A DNA stretch of 64,000 nt from Rugalucina vietnamica (GCA_964017185.1 OZ024872.1:41360188-41424187), one strand, 5' to 3'. Positions 42,946 through 54,529 are shown, counted from the stretch's first letter. The notes: generated by a model not told the origin, from the letters alone. A program made the numbers and translations.

Positions 42946-43393
42946 AATTATGATCGTGATAGTGCCCACTCAGCTTCAACAAGTACATCGCAAACTTTGA
43001 TGCATTATCTCTGGGAGGGCGGCAATGTAAATGTAAAGTTCCGGCAAAGTGCCATCATGTGCTTCTTCAAAGCCATTAGATAAGCCTATACATAAAGTCA
43101 CGAAGACGAAGTGAGACAAAAGTACGAGAAATCCTACGAAATGATGGTTTAATTAACAGAAGATAGTCCTTGTTGGTGTCAGGATTCTGTTACGCTAAAA
43201 GGGTAGCTAAGGAATTGAACTGTCTGGTAATGGTTGTAGAAGAAACTCCGGTTAGATTAAATGTTCATTCTAAATAGTCATGTTTTACAGCATTTAAACT
43301 TCAATATACATTTACTAAGAAGACAGTAACCGTTTTGTAAAATCGCCAACCGTTAAGGGCGTTTAAGCCTGGCGTCCTTTTTATAGGACATAG
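42946..43393. other. Unassigned intergenic DNA
   Basis: No feature recognised. Confidence 0.3.
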
Positions 43394-43460
43394 GCAAACA
43401 GCATAGCCCCAGATGTGACGCCGCAGAAGGCGGCGTCCCATCTGGGGCTATTCTGTTTGC
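43394..43460 (+). ncRNA. Near-perfect 67-nt hairpin, microRNA-precursor-like or foldback
   Basis: The 5' arm starts gcaaacagcatagccccaga; the 3' arm is its complement, ending ggggctattctgtttgc, with about two mismatches over 31 pairs and a loop of agaag. The base is GC-rich (gacgccgc/gcggcgtc). Length fits a pre-miRNA, but such near-perfect pairing is also typical of a MITE hairpin or an siRNA source. No second copy is present in this window. Confidence 0.35.
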
Positions 43461-43934
43461 TTAGAGGAATTTCATCGAAAAAATGAGATAAAAAATTAAA
43501 AGTCACTTCTAACACCCCTAAAAATGAAAGTGGACTCACCCAATTGATAAATATGGAAAAATCCATTCGTCGAATATGGGTTAAACAAAGACAAATCTAC
43601 TTTAAGCATCAGATGGCACTAACTCAAAATTTTCATTTCATGTAGACCGCACGGATACATTTCGTATTTGCGCTTGTCGTTTAACGTCCTTTGGATATTT
43701 TTTCTATGCACAGTCTCAATTCTGGACAGGAATCGCACTTGTAAAATTACTGATAGCTCTTACATCGTTTCTTAGCAGTTTTATGTTGGAGACATGACAC
43801 TATCAATTCATTTCTCGGAACGAGTAGACGCGCAAACAACAGAACAATTTAGAGTTATTAAAATCACTTAAGAGACTTTAAGCGAAAAAATAAAAATATT
43901 AAAATAAAACAAATCGCTTTGACTCCACAAATTA

Positions 43935-43976
43935 ATGACGTCACTTAGCTCGTGCTAGCAGATTTTCACCGGAAGT
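43935..43976. promoter_or_regulatory. CRE plus ETS site pair, possible promoter
   Basis: tgacgtca (full CRE, about 43935) and ccggaagt (consensus ETS site, about 43969) lie about 30 bp apart in otherwise AT-rich DNA, followed by agttggagatgg and a possible leader. No downstream coding exon could be identified. Confidence 0.3.
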
Positions 43977-44451
43977 TGGAGATGGTTTAATTGCCTGTTG
44001 GGAAAAAGTATATAATTGTGACTTTAACTTTGTCACTTCCACTTTTATTGAGGATCGTGGAAAGTGAGAACAGAACTATATCAAAACCTGTGATAGTAAT
44101 ACGATAGTATCACTTTTCTGTATATGGTAGGTGTTTAGTTTGATAGAATCCACTATTATATTACATTTTACAATATTTTGTTATTTTTTAAAAAAAAATG
44201 TCAAATTGACATATTTCATAAGATAAAAAGTGATTTTTTTTTTTTTATTTTTTTCTAGCTATATAGCCTAGTGGAACACTTTGTATCAAGGGTAAACTGT
44301 TAAAGCTTTCAGCGTTGAAAAATAAGTGTAAAACGGAACTGTCTCGGTATGGCTATGCTTCAAACTTATCATTTCCACACTCCCTCATCCAACCATCAGG
44401 AAAGTTCTCTGGTCAATTTGTGTAACCTTTAGCATACATCAACGGATTTTT

Positions 44452-44499
<48 letters not shown>

Positions 44500-45237
44500 T
44501 CAAAGAAATGAACTTTGACTCCTGCACATCTTGACTGGCTTCTTATTTGCGAAAAAAGATCCAGAGTGACCACCTTGCTTAGATATCTTAAATCCTCTTT
44601 ATATGCATAAAAGATTAGATAGTGCTATTTCATCACACACAGGGTGCCATGCCTCCCAACGTAGGGTAGAGAAGTCAAATGAAGTATGAGGTGACTTTTC
44701 GACATAACCACCTTTCCAACACAACCGTAGCTGTTGACTGGGACGTTATGCAACGAAACAGACGAACAAAATAATATACAAGTTCAATGGAATGGGCTAA
44801 ATCGTAGGGCATCATTCGTAGACTCAAATTTCTTTAACAGAAGAAATGGAAATCTCCGTTTTTAACTTTAGAGATTCAGATACACAATCATTCAAGTTGA
44901 TTTAATCATCAGCTGAGGACGTCAAAAATCTTTGACAATTAACATCTAAATACATGGAACTAAAATTGAAGAAAACATACAAGTAAATTGTAAGGCACTC
45001 AAACAGTTAATGACTGTCAGAAATGTCGATTTTATATTCCACGAAGAATTACATTTGAAAAAAAAAAATATATATCTTAGTATTATTTGTGAAAAATAGT
45101 AGTGTAAAATAATAGAGTACAATCATGTCGGCCTATTGCTGCATGCACGCGTAACGTTATTTCCATTAGAACAAAGCCTGCAAGTTAAAATTTCAAAAGA
45201 CAATACTACAAATACATGAATTGTTATTTTTTGTTAT
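43977..45237. other. Unassigned intergenic DNA with CTTT microsatellite
   Basis: (CTTT)n at 44451-44500 (about 12 units). At 44727-44754 is an inverted fragment of the repeat at 32071. No other feature recognised. Confidence 0.45.
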
Positions 45238-46330
45238 TGAAACGAGGCGGTTCAAACGAGTACCCACAATCTATGTTTGGAGTCAAAATAAGAAAATTAG
45301 GTATACCCATGTATACACCAGTTTTTGCTATATAAAAGTGGGGTTTAAGGATGTTCGCTGCCAAAGAAAAAGTATTCAAACTTTTTTTCTAACCACTCTT
45401 TTTTGATTCCAAAATACAACACAAGACATTTGAAAACAAAATAAATATAGGGTAGTGTGCATTTTTTCAAGCTACATGCCTCTGAATGAGACCTCTGAGC
45501 ACCATGTTTTAAATTTAAGAAAATTAATTTAATTTTTAATTCTTTGAAACATACCTGTCTTCAACAAAAATGCACCTAGAATGCTTTCAAAAGTCATAAT
45601 ATTTACGTAACGCAGACTATTTTGGACCAAAAGCATAGAAAAATTTGCAACTTGAAGTGGATGGCAAAATTTTACGACTACTTTTCCAACCCTACCCCCA
45701 TACTTGAAAAGTCGGAAAAACTCAATATTTTGAAATGTGCCAAACCCATATTTGTTGATTCAAACTTTTTCTTGTATTTTCACACAACATAGAACTTTGT
45801 AATATTGTTCGAATAAAAGAAAGAAATATATAGGGTAGTGTGCATATAAGAGAGAACCAACAACTTGAAAATCGCCATTTTAAGCCTTTTTTCGGCTGTT
45901 TTGTTTCTTCCCATTTCATAAAACCACCTAAAATTTTAAAACCAGCGCAACAAAGACACAAAGACTGACTTAGAAGACCATGTACACATATATTGCAGCT
46001 AAAATAAACATCGAACTAGTACAATTAATTTGAAGATGTGCAATATACAAGTTTAATCTACCCTACCCCTTAAATTTTACTGACAACTAAAATTTTCTGA
46101 AAAGTTGCAGAAAATGGGGTGAAAAAATGAAATTTCTTAGATTAACAATTTTCATGGCTCATTTAATGCATATCATCAATATGTATCCAAATATAAAATA
46201 TTAGGAAAATATCTGCAACCGTTTACGAGATATTCAAGAAAAGAAAAACCGGAAGTTCCGAAATGTCAAATGTTAGCAGCGAACATCCTTAAGGGGGTAA
46301 ACACGACACGGACATGTTATCCTAATGAAC
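45238..46330 (+). mobile_element. Family B copy 6, left-truncated, split by element J
   Basis: Begins at the palindrome (acgaggcggttcaaacgagt), continues to aaagtggggtttaa at 45348, and resumes at ttaagggggtaaacacgaca (46289), ending acatgttatcctaatg. Confidence 0.75.
45349..46288. mobile_element. TTAA-specific transposon, non-autonomous (family J)
   Basis: Inverted ends ggatgttcgctgc and gcagcgaacatcc are perfect over 13 bp. TTAA flanks both sides (45345-45348 and 46289-46292), and the family B consensus has a single gtttaaggggg at this site, so the TTAA was duplicated on insertion. This target is specific to piggyBac and Kolobok types. 940 bp; internal ORFs are short and unlike a transposase. 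A tandem-like feature inside is 'atagggtagtgtgcat' at 45448 and 45831. Confidence 0.87.
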
Positions 46331-46459
46331 TGAATTTTGTTGCTACACTAGTCTTGCCTAGTTTCAATTTTCTATCAGATACAACGTGTCCAAACGAGGC
46401 TTTGATTTCCGTCTTTAACTGTACCAGTCTGATGTACATTTCCTGGTTTTATTATATAA

Positions 46460-46693
46460 GAGCCGCCCCATGGGAAAACCAACAATCCGCATAGGCGAAA
46501 ACAAAGGCGCAGATCAGCTTCGCGGTAACCGCGAAGCTGATCAGCGCCTTTGTTTTCGCTACTCGGACAGTACAGTTCCTCTTCTACTTAAATCCGAAAT
46601 TTCAAGCTTCTAGCTCTTTTCTGTGCTTGTACAGGCCGGTTTGTGTCGGACCTGTTCGGAAACCACATTGTTGGTTTTCCCACGAGGCGGCTC
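46460..46693 (+). mobile_element. Family A copy 22, best-preserved
   Basis: Essentially consensus: gagccgccccatgggaaaac, core cttcgcggtaaccgcgaag, arm to cccacgaggcggctc. Flanks ataa and atat are close but not identical. Confidence 0.9.
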
Positions 46694-46989
46694 ATATTAT
46701 AAGACTTACTCAATACGATTTGTCAAGAACAATTACATCTATTTCATGACCACAATCCCTCTGGTTTTATGTTTAATGGACTCCGTCATTCACGCCAAGA
46801 AAAAAAAATCATTAGAGTTGTATAGTGGACAAATGTATTTCAAAGGTAAAACAAAGCAGAAACACTATTATGTATCCATATTATCATTATTGTATCATCG
46901 AGAGGACATTTTATCTGAAAGGTAAAAACATAGGCGCAAAACTCGAGAACAGATATAAGCATATCATAAGCCCCATTCCCCATTATTTT
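46694..46989. other. Unassigned intergenic DNA
   Basis: A plus-strand ORF runs on from family A and is not considered a gene. Confidence 0.3.
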
Positions 46990-48030
46990 TTGGAACAACC
47001 TCTCACCTGAACCGAAGGCTTATATGTGAGCTAATACTTACCGGGGATAGATGTCAAGCTAAGCATTTCTACTTAGCTAAGCAGTTCTGCTTCTTAGACA
47101 CCGACTGTCTAGTGGTGAGGGAAAGCCAGGGCAGTTCTCGACGTTCGGTCGGGAAATACCCTGTGAAACCACTGCGCTCGGAAGGTGACAGTCAGACCAT
47201 TGGTACAGACCAATGCAGGAACCATTGGTAGATATTCAATAATTGATAGTTTTTTACTGGCGTCGCCAGTGGGGTTCGAACCTGCACTGCAAAAATACAT
47301 AGCCAGTCAGACGCCAAACGCTCCACCGACTGAGCTATCCGGGCGCCCATTTTAGTATAATTATGCTCAGCCGTGACAATTGTCGCACAAACATCTCCAG
47401 TCAAACTTCATTTGAAGCACCCCCATAAAGGTAAAAACCCTTGAAAATCTTCTCCCTCAGAACCGGTGGTACGATTTCAACGAAACTTGATCATGATATG
47501 CAGCATAGAGGACTCTGGTCCATCATACTTTTGGCGCTGATCTGTTTTACGGCAAGGTCAAATTTGGTCATAAAGCATTTGCAATAGGAAAAAGTGTTAA
47601 CATTGGACTTTAAGAACGTTTTAACCTGTTGCCTGAAACTTGAAAGGTCAAATGCCTTATTGTGTCAATAAAGTAACGTGACAATGCAAGGCCAATGTCA
47701 TTTCTTGACTTTTGTCAAAACCCATTTAAATATTAAAGTTAATTTTCTCAAAGGCCTATTGGCCATTTTATGGAGTCTCTTATCGAAATTTTGTATAAGT
47801 CATCCGACAAGTCACATGACCAAGATAGCACAATGCCCATAAGTAAAAGTCCTTCAAATATCATCAACCGTTAAACCGATTTCAACGAAACTTGGTATGA
47901 AGCATCGGGAACTCTGAGACATCATAGTTCATATAAATCACATGATTGGGTTGACCTTGGCCTATTTCACAGCAAAATCAAATTTAGTTAATTTATTGTG
48001 GCTTTTCAATGAAGAAAAGTGTCATCAATG
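46990..48030 (-). mobile_element. HINE-like family D/E copy 4, decayed, with SINE inside
   Basis: At the left, ctcacctgaaccgaaggct and gtgagctaat are the inverse of the family hairpin. Monomer-like sequence (gatttcaacgaaacttg at 47473 and 47879; accaagatagcacaatgccc) is the inverse of copy 1. The SINE at 47056-47349 separates hairpin and monomers. Confidence 0.6.
47056..47349 (-). repeat. Full-length tRNA-headed SINE
   Basis: On the minus strand it starts gggcgcccggatagctcagt, with gtggagcgtttggcgtctga and box B ggttcgaacccc, a very tRNA-like head. The body is non-tRNA, with caccttccgagcgcagtgg, gggtatttcccgaccgaacg and cagtcggtgtctaagaagca. The tail matches the truncated copy at 26421. Length about 295 bp. 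Confidence 0.75.
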
Positions 48031-48121
48031 TGTCTTTATGTGGTTTTCACGAAGTTTGTAACCATGCGACCTGAAAATTGGTAGATGCAGACAGTTAAAT
48101 ACTGAGCTAATGAATAAAGAT

Positions 48122-48878
48122 AAAACTGAGATCCTTTAAAAGCAGTGAGCGTATTAATGAGAAAAGGGATGGGCCATACCGCGGTTTCGGCTTCTCAATG
48201 CTCATCAGTGACCCTTTACGTTTGTCATTTTCGTCAAAGTTCATTTTTTTCAAAGAACAAATCTCAGATGAGCCTCTGATTTGTTTTTGTCTTCCACCAG
48301 ATCTCTATCCCTAAATCCAATCACGAGCTTAACTGTTATATTTGGACAAGAATTTACAGTGCGAATGACTTTTCTACATCAAAGCTGTTAACCTAATTGA
48401 TCAGAGACAAAGGATGTTATTTTATGGTTTTCGAGACTTACGTCATCGATAGCTCGAAAGCTTGCTAATTAGTGTGAATGTACCCTTCACTTGCTAGCAC
48501 GTTTTAAAGCGTTAGAAGCGTTAGAATCTCGTGGCCCGATATGTAATATCTAAATAAAGTCTCCCCGTGCATCGCCCATAGTGCAGATTATATTTTCCGT
48601 TTGGTTCTTTAAGATCAGTGAGGTTATTCTGAGAAATCAGAAAATTATTATCAGTTTAGATACATTCATCTGAACAAGTCTAATCATTTGGCTCTGTTTA
48701 GATTTGCCCGTCTATGTATTGACTACCCAGTTGAAATTTGTGAAATTGCAGTAATTTTCTCTGGCTCCATATTGCCAGATTTATAGGGTCACTGATGAGG
48801 CTTGTGTAGCCGAAACCGCGGTATGGCCCATCCACTATCTCATTAATGTTTTCACTGCTCTTAAAGGAACTCAGTTTT
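48122..48878. mobile_element. Long-TIR element (family R)
   Basis: Ends aaaactgagatcctttaaaa and ttttactgagg-type mirror (cttaaaggaactcagtttt) begin inverted repeats of about 95 bp. Those repeats include gatgggccataccgcggttt (left) and its exact inverse (right, 48813-48832), then catcagtgaccct on both sides. Interior 560 bp without ORF. No clear target duplication was resolved. Confidence 0.8.
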
Positions 48879-48881
48879 ACT

Positions 48882-49408
48882 TTCTATTTAGTAAAGCTAT
48901 GTTCTATTCCGTTTTGTTCTGTTAGAGTTAAAATAGCGTATTTCACTGCCTGTCTGTGTGTATGTCTGCTAACTGTATTAAAATTTGTCACATTGATTCA
49001 TTGTGTGTATTTGCAAAACTCAAAACCACGAAATGTTAGTTTAGTCATTCAGGCAATTGTCAGTTGTCAATTGTCAAAGAAAACGTTGAAGTTTACTCTC
49101 AGCTTCTTTAACCAGACATTTTCAATCGCAAACAGGTCCCAATTGGAACTATGAAATCGATGTACATGTTACATGAGTAACTCTAGACCGGACAACAAAA
49201 CTATTTTCACCCGTATTACCGTCAATTCTCTCTATTAAAAATGATATGTTGTGGTCGCCTAATGGAAATCAATGACGTACATGTATAATGTTACGAAACA
49301 ATAATGGAAAAATAACTGTCCAAACCTGTAAAAATAACAGCGATACTATAATAAATAACTGTCCTTTCATTTAGATACAAAGTCTTTACAGGGGATTTAA
49401 AAGGTATG
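48882..49408. other. Unassigned intergenic DNA
   Basis: ORF at 48846-49154 (plus) overlaps the family R end and is hydrophobic, with no support as a gene. Confidence 0.3.
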
Positions 49409-49410
49409 TA

Positions 49411-50375
49411 CGAGGGTCGTCCCAAAAGTTCCATTACACTCACTGTTTTTGCCACAATAACATCATGTCAAAACTTACAACACTTATGGTCACCAACTAC
49501 TATATCTTAGGGCGTTGGAGGCAAATTTTCGTACTGCTATGTGTATTTGTTAAAACGCAGTGGCGGTTTGAACCCTTGTACCCCTACTGCACCGGAGCAG
49601 GTCTAATGACGTTGCCGTGAATTGCGATTTTTTTTTCTTAATATTTGGCTGTTTGGATAAATACACTACAAACAAGAAATCTATTTTAAAATCAGATTTA
49701 TATTTAGCTAGATGATACTGTAGTATATGTTTGGAATTCAAAGTAAAATATTTATAAGCAAGTCGTCAAAGTAATAAAGATCAGTCATGCAAACTAAGAA
49801 TAATTAGTTAAATACTATCCAATGTTGACCACTTCCCATGTATCATTAGGTCAAGTAAAATTTCTGTTAGCTGAAATATCTTTTTAAAAATAGGTGTTGT
49901 GTAATAGTATTGAAGTCCCCAAATAATGTGAAGCTAAACAATTGCTTGGTTTCCATTAAAGAATACGTTTTAGACGTTTAAATATAACACCCTGTATTTT
50001 TGCTCCGCATGTTTTCGATGACGTCGTAATTTTGTCGTTGAATTTTCATAGGGAAGCTTCTTTATTTTCCCAAATTTCATAACATTGTCACTAAATGGTG
50101 CTCATAGAATGGTAGTTAGGCTGGTATATTTTCTAAATTGTCAATTGCGAAAATAGAAGTTCCGAAAACGTTTTGCATAGTTTGACCTGCTCCGGTCAGT
50201 CCTACTCATGGTTCCCAAGGTAACTATAGCAGTGAGGTCATTCAAGTGAGTATCATGCTGTACAGTAAAATAAGTTCCAATATGGCCAATTATTCTGCAT
50301 GAGTAACTGTTGCTGGTTCCTGCTATGCGTTCAGAATGAAATGCATGTGTAACGGGACTTTTGGGACAAGCCAGG
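49411..50375. mobile_element. Mariner-like non-autonomous element
   Basis: Ends cgagggtcgtcccaaaagtt and acttttgggacaagccagg are inverted, and TA flanks both sides (49409-49410 and 50376-50377), as in Tc1/mariner. The terminal 'tcccaaaagt' wording is typical of mariners. 965 bp, shorter than an active element (~1.3 kb). No D,D34D motif found in the remaining frames. Confidence 0.72.
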
Positions 50376-50414
50376 TACATCACTGCATCTCATTATCATT
50401 TCTGTAGTAAGAGA

Positions 50415-50740
50415 CCTGGGGCTAGTAACTCGAAGGCATCGTAAGTTCCCCAACTTACGACATACTTACGATGGTCTTAAGATGCCCACCATAAAAATTA
50501 CGCCCTTGCTATTCCAGTTACTCTAAGCTATTGTAACTTTTTTAAATGAAAGGTGCCACTTCATAAGATAAGATGACGCTAATGTGGACTTGAGTTGACC
50601 ATAAAGTTATGATGCTGTTAAGCTGTCACCATAACTTAAGGTCCATTTCAGTTACTCACCATAATTCTTAAGGGATACTTAAGTTGGTCGTAAGTTGATT
50701 TTTTAAAAGCTTAAGATGGCTTTGAGTTACTGACTCCTGT
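50415..50740. mobile_element. Short inverted-repeat element (family S)
   Basis: Ends cctggggctagtaactcgaa and ttgagttactgactcctg are inverted over about 30 bp. The interior is rich in 'cttaag' and 'cataactt' motifs. 326 bp, non-coding. Confidence 0.55.
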
Positions 50741-51584
50741 TTCAAATGATAAAGGTAGATGTGTGCTCAGTTTAGCTTTAGAAGAAAGGGAATGTTGCCT
50801 AAAAAATAGAACGATGATTGTTTGATCTTGATCTTTCTAGAGTTGCAGAAATGGACTGGATAAAATAATACTGGATCCTTATAAGCCAGAGAGTCATTTT
50901 AATGAGATGTAAAAAGCTGATAATGTTCAATTACAGAAGTAAATTGACGAGAAATGCTATCAGATTCCCTCTTCTTTACACCATACCAAACGTAAGATAC
51001 ATAATGTGAGAGTACTTTTCCATAAAAGTGCTCTTCTCTTTGGTACTTTATGCATATGCCTGATAGTTCAATGAACTTCTCAATATGTTAACAAGCCCAT
51101 ATTGAATCCCTCAAAACTAGATTCTTCAGGGTTATGGTATATTTCCATAGTTCACTTGAGCTTTGAAGCTCACAATGTAAACTTATACCCTTGCTTCGTC
51201 ACGCGTCAACCATTTAAGGTCTCCAAAGCCTCTGGATCAATCAAAGACATCTTTTAAGGAAGGTTTGAATGAAAAAGTTGCACAAATGCTTCAACCAAGA
51301 TGAACGGCAGGTCAAAACTAAAATGATATTGAAACTCGCCAAACAACATTTTGGGTCTCATAAATGCATAGTTGGTGTCCTTGGGATGACTTTGAAGAAT
51401 AAAACAACAACTGTTAATAATTTAACCAATTTAAGGAAATAACTAGCAAAAAATGTCGAAATTGACACAAGATATACATTATATCAATTGATGACACATA
51501 TATCTAAACATTGTTAACAGGGCAAAGTGAGCGTTTGCAGGTAAGAGCCCATAATTGGCCTCTTGTCGTTTTGGCTATAATAAG
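50741..51584. other. Unassigned intergenic DNA
   Basis: No feature recognised. Confidence 0.3.
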
Positions 51585-51766
51585 GTACAAGTAGGCAAAG
51601 ATCAGGAAAAGGCACAATCAGAAAAAGATTTCCACTCCAATAACCGAGATGGGAAAATCTAAATTAACAATCAGGTACTTATATCATGAAAACATATCGT
51701 AAGCCGAATGGGCAGCTATTTTCCCAATAGGTGGCCACTCTGTTACCTAAACTTAACTAAAAATAT
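51585..51766 (-). mobile_element. Interspersed repeat I, copy 2
   Basis: Inverse of 21719-21903: gtacaagtaggcaaagatca, then caatcaggtacttatatcat, then ttcccaataggtggccactc. Confidence 0.6.
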
Positions 51767-51869
51767 GAAACATACATAAGGCGCCAACAGCACAATTTTT
51801 TTTAAACACCAAGACATAAAACGTAAGAACCACTACAGAAGTGTCGCATTGGAACGATCAGTAATATAA

Positions 51870-52199
51870 AATTACTGGCGGGCTCAAATCGATTTTACAA
51901 GTACCTAACCTCAGCCTCAGCTTCTGCAGTGGTTCATAACATTTAGTTAGTTCTTCGGTCCTCGTGGTGAATCTATAACTAGTCAATGAATCATCAAGAA
52001 CAAACAAATAAATCATGATAAACATCCTGATGAATCAAAAACGAGGACTCAACAGATTCAGTAAGCTGCCCGACAATGGAGATCACTGGGCGCCGAATAA
52101 CTAACTAACTCCGGAGAAAAAGAAAAAACACCAGTTGGACTCCGGTAGGCCAAGCAACAGACAAGAAGCTCCGGCCCCAACCAACTAAAATGAATAGCT
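51870..52199 (-). mobile_element. 3' tail of the reverse-transcriptase element
   Basis: Non-coding sequence downstream of the RT pseudogene on its strand. The same sequence recurs on the plus strand at 60490-60573 and 61401-61640 (for example gcagcttactgaatctgttg and gatgattcattgactagtta), which shows it is part of the mobile unit. Confidence 0.7.
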
Positions 52200-54175
52200 T
52201 TAAGTTGGGGCCATCATAGAGTGTGACACCCGACCCACCGGCGTGCAATTAAAGAAGGCATCATAGTTATCAACCATGATTGGGTTAAAAACTAAGCATG
52301 CAGACTGTCGCATTACATTCAAGTTATAACCTATACGTCTGTAACGTGTAATGATTTTTTGAACTGAAAAGAAAAAATCATTCCTTCCTATAAGTTTCTT
52401 AAATTTGTAAACCAAGTCACCATAAAATTCTGGTTCCGAAAGGCCCTCACCTAAAAGCGTCTTTAACCCAACAATATACTTGGAAATCAATTCATAGTGT
52501 CTACGATAAAATTTAGAAAATGTTTTTCGAAGAGTATGATATACCGATGACCCTGTTGGAGAAGTTTGGCCGTTAAGCATTTATTTCGAGCGTTGAAGTC
52601 CGTAACATGATTGCAGACTCTAGCAAACCTAATAAGTCACGAAATGTATACACAATAAGAAGCACGACGAGGAACGTCACCATCCAAAAACGGAAAATTT
52701 ACTATACCAAAATCAAAGTCATCGCGCTTATCATAAATTTTAGAAGAAACAAATCCATTTGCAACAGAGAGATGTAAATCTAAAAAGGGGGCTTCGGTAT
52801 CTGAGATATTGGCTTTGTTCAACTGTAGTTCAGGTGGATAAATTTGATTGACCATACCTTCAAAATAAGGGTTGTCAATGTTCCAAAGGTCATCGAGGTA
52901 CCTAGAAGTCGAATTAAAAGCCTCGATAACATCAACTTGATTATCCTGGTTAAGAGAATCCATGAAATCTCTTTCGTAGCAGTATAAAAATAAATCAGCT
53001 ACGAGAGGTGCGCAACTTGTACCCATCGGAATTCCAACAATTTGTCTGTATAACTTGGTCCCAAATCTAATATAAATATTATCCAGGAGATAGGATAAGG
53101 CGTCGCACACATTCTGACATGATCATAGTGTATACCGACTTTGGTCACTGGAAGTGAAAAAGGCCTTTCTGTCATTACAGGCTAAATAAAGTGAACCATA
53201 GTTTTTAATGCCCTTTTGAAGGTCCACTCTATCAAATCCAGAAGTTTTTCTATAATTAGATTATGTGGTAATGTTGTATACAGAGTAGAAAAATCATATG
53301 TGGACAAGCTCGTCGCACGAAACCCTCAACACTTCAATTTACTGAGCACCTCGCCAGAATTTTTTATTGACCAAAACCAATTTTTCTTTGAAGTTTCATA
53401 CACTGTCTCACAGTATATTATGACATGAGATTTGATAGCAGTAAGACAGGAAGTTAATAATTTAGAAAGTTCAGTAGTAGTACAACAGCTCGAATTTGCA
53501 ATAAATCTAGTTTTGTATGGTCTTTTGTGAAGCTGAGGTAACCAATACATCGTAGGAAGTTTGTCTTGGCCTTCATTGACACAAACAGAAAACTTAACAG
53601 GTCGATCGTATAAGTGAGCATTAACTACAGACATTTCATCAGTATCTGTCTCCTTAGTCGGTAAATACATGTATCTATACATAGCTAATGTTTTATTGTT
53701 ATATACTCTCCGCCTTTAAATAAAATTTGTCTTATGTCTTAAAATTTGTCTTATGATAAGCCCTGGTACCATCAAGCTCCTGTTTTAAGGTGTTAACGTA
53801 GTGAAGCCTACAAACGACAACAACATTGTTCGCGGCTTTGTCTGCTGGAACCAAGACATGCTTTCTATGAAATTCTGGGGTACCCTGCTTCAAATGCCTA
53901 AATGACGATTTGGGTTTAGGGGGTAAAAGATTAGTATTTTGTGAATAAAACTTTATACGTTAAAGCATTGATTGTCTTTACCACGCGTCGGTACAAGGAG
54001 GAACAACAGACTTTTCTATTTTCTTTCTTTCTATGAACAAAATGGGTTCATTAAAAAATAGACCCACCTTCTTACTGAAATGCAAATCTTTGAGTCTGTC
54101 ATTCTGATTTGATTCAGGTGATGGAATTAAATAAGACAATCTCGGTCCAAATTCTGAGCAGAAACAGTCCATGAA
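52200..54175 (-). pseudogene. Reverse-transcriptase retroelement, Penelope-like type, decayed
   Basis: Four fragments lie in order on the minus strand. The N-terminal part is 53978-54172. Next is 53326-53682, with PTMYWLPQLHKRPYKTRFIA, the upstream RT region. The catalytic core at 52637-53110 has GIPMGTSCAPLVADLF and RYLDD, the polymerase B' and C (YxDD) motifs. The C-terminal region is 52200-52580, with RRIGYNLNVMRQSACLV. Frameshifts or deletions separate the pieces (near 53110-53326 and 52580-52637). The wording PMGTSCAPLVADLFLY followed by RYLDD is that of a family widespread in invertebrates, which I attribute to Penelope-like elements; no GIY-YIG endonuclease was found. Not functional as it stands. 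Confidence 0.7.
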
Positions 54176-54529
54176 CTTTGGATAAATGTAAGATTAAAAT
54201 AACAACATTAAGTCGATCAGACTGTCTTAAATTCAATTTTGAATAAAAACAACAGACACAAATTATATCAGCCCTAACGACGAAATAATGATTATAATTC
54301 TAAATACGAGTAAAAAGGTTTTACATGTATTACCAGTAAAGGAAACACATGTCATGGTTTCCTAAAATGGTATAAATTTTATTTTAATCAAATGAAAATT
54401 ATGCAAGTTATGTTTGTTTAATGTTGTGAACCTTTTAACATTTGAGGCGGCATTCTGGGATCTATGTATGATGTCATTAAGCCTTCAATGAACATGTAGA
54501 ATCAGTATCTATGCAATTTATAGAGGATA

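Noticed and set aside
42438-42947. 169-codon minus-strand ORF, longest after the RING exon
   Set aside because: Its first part is family A sequence and no splice sites or domain support it; other frames in the same stretch are equally open.
45722-46494. ORFs inside element J and across its right end as transposase candidates
   Set aside because: Too short, no DDE/DDD-type motif spacing visible, and one crosses the TTAA junction.
47192-47404. ORF with GARIAQSVERLASDWLC
   Set aside because: Also a SINE head translation.
50141-50383. 80-codon ORF at the mariner-like right end as transposase remnant
   Set aside because: Runs through the terminal inverted repeat and shows no mariner catalytic motif.
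52000-52030. Hammerhead ribozyme in the RT-element tail
   Set aside because: ctgatga is present but the paired GAAA and cleavage-site parts of the core were not found.
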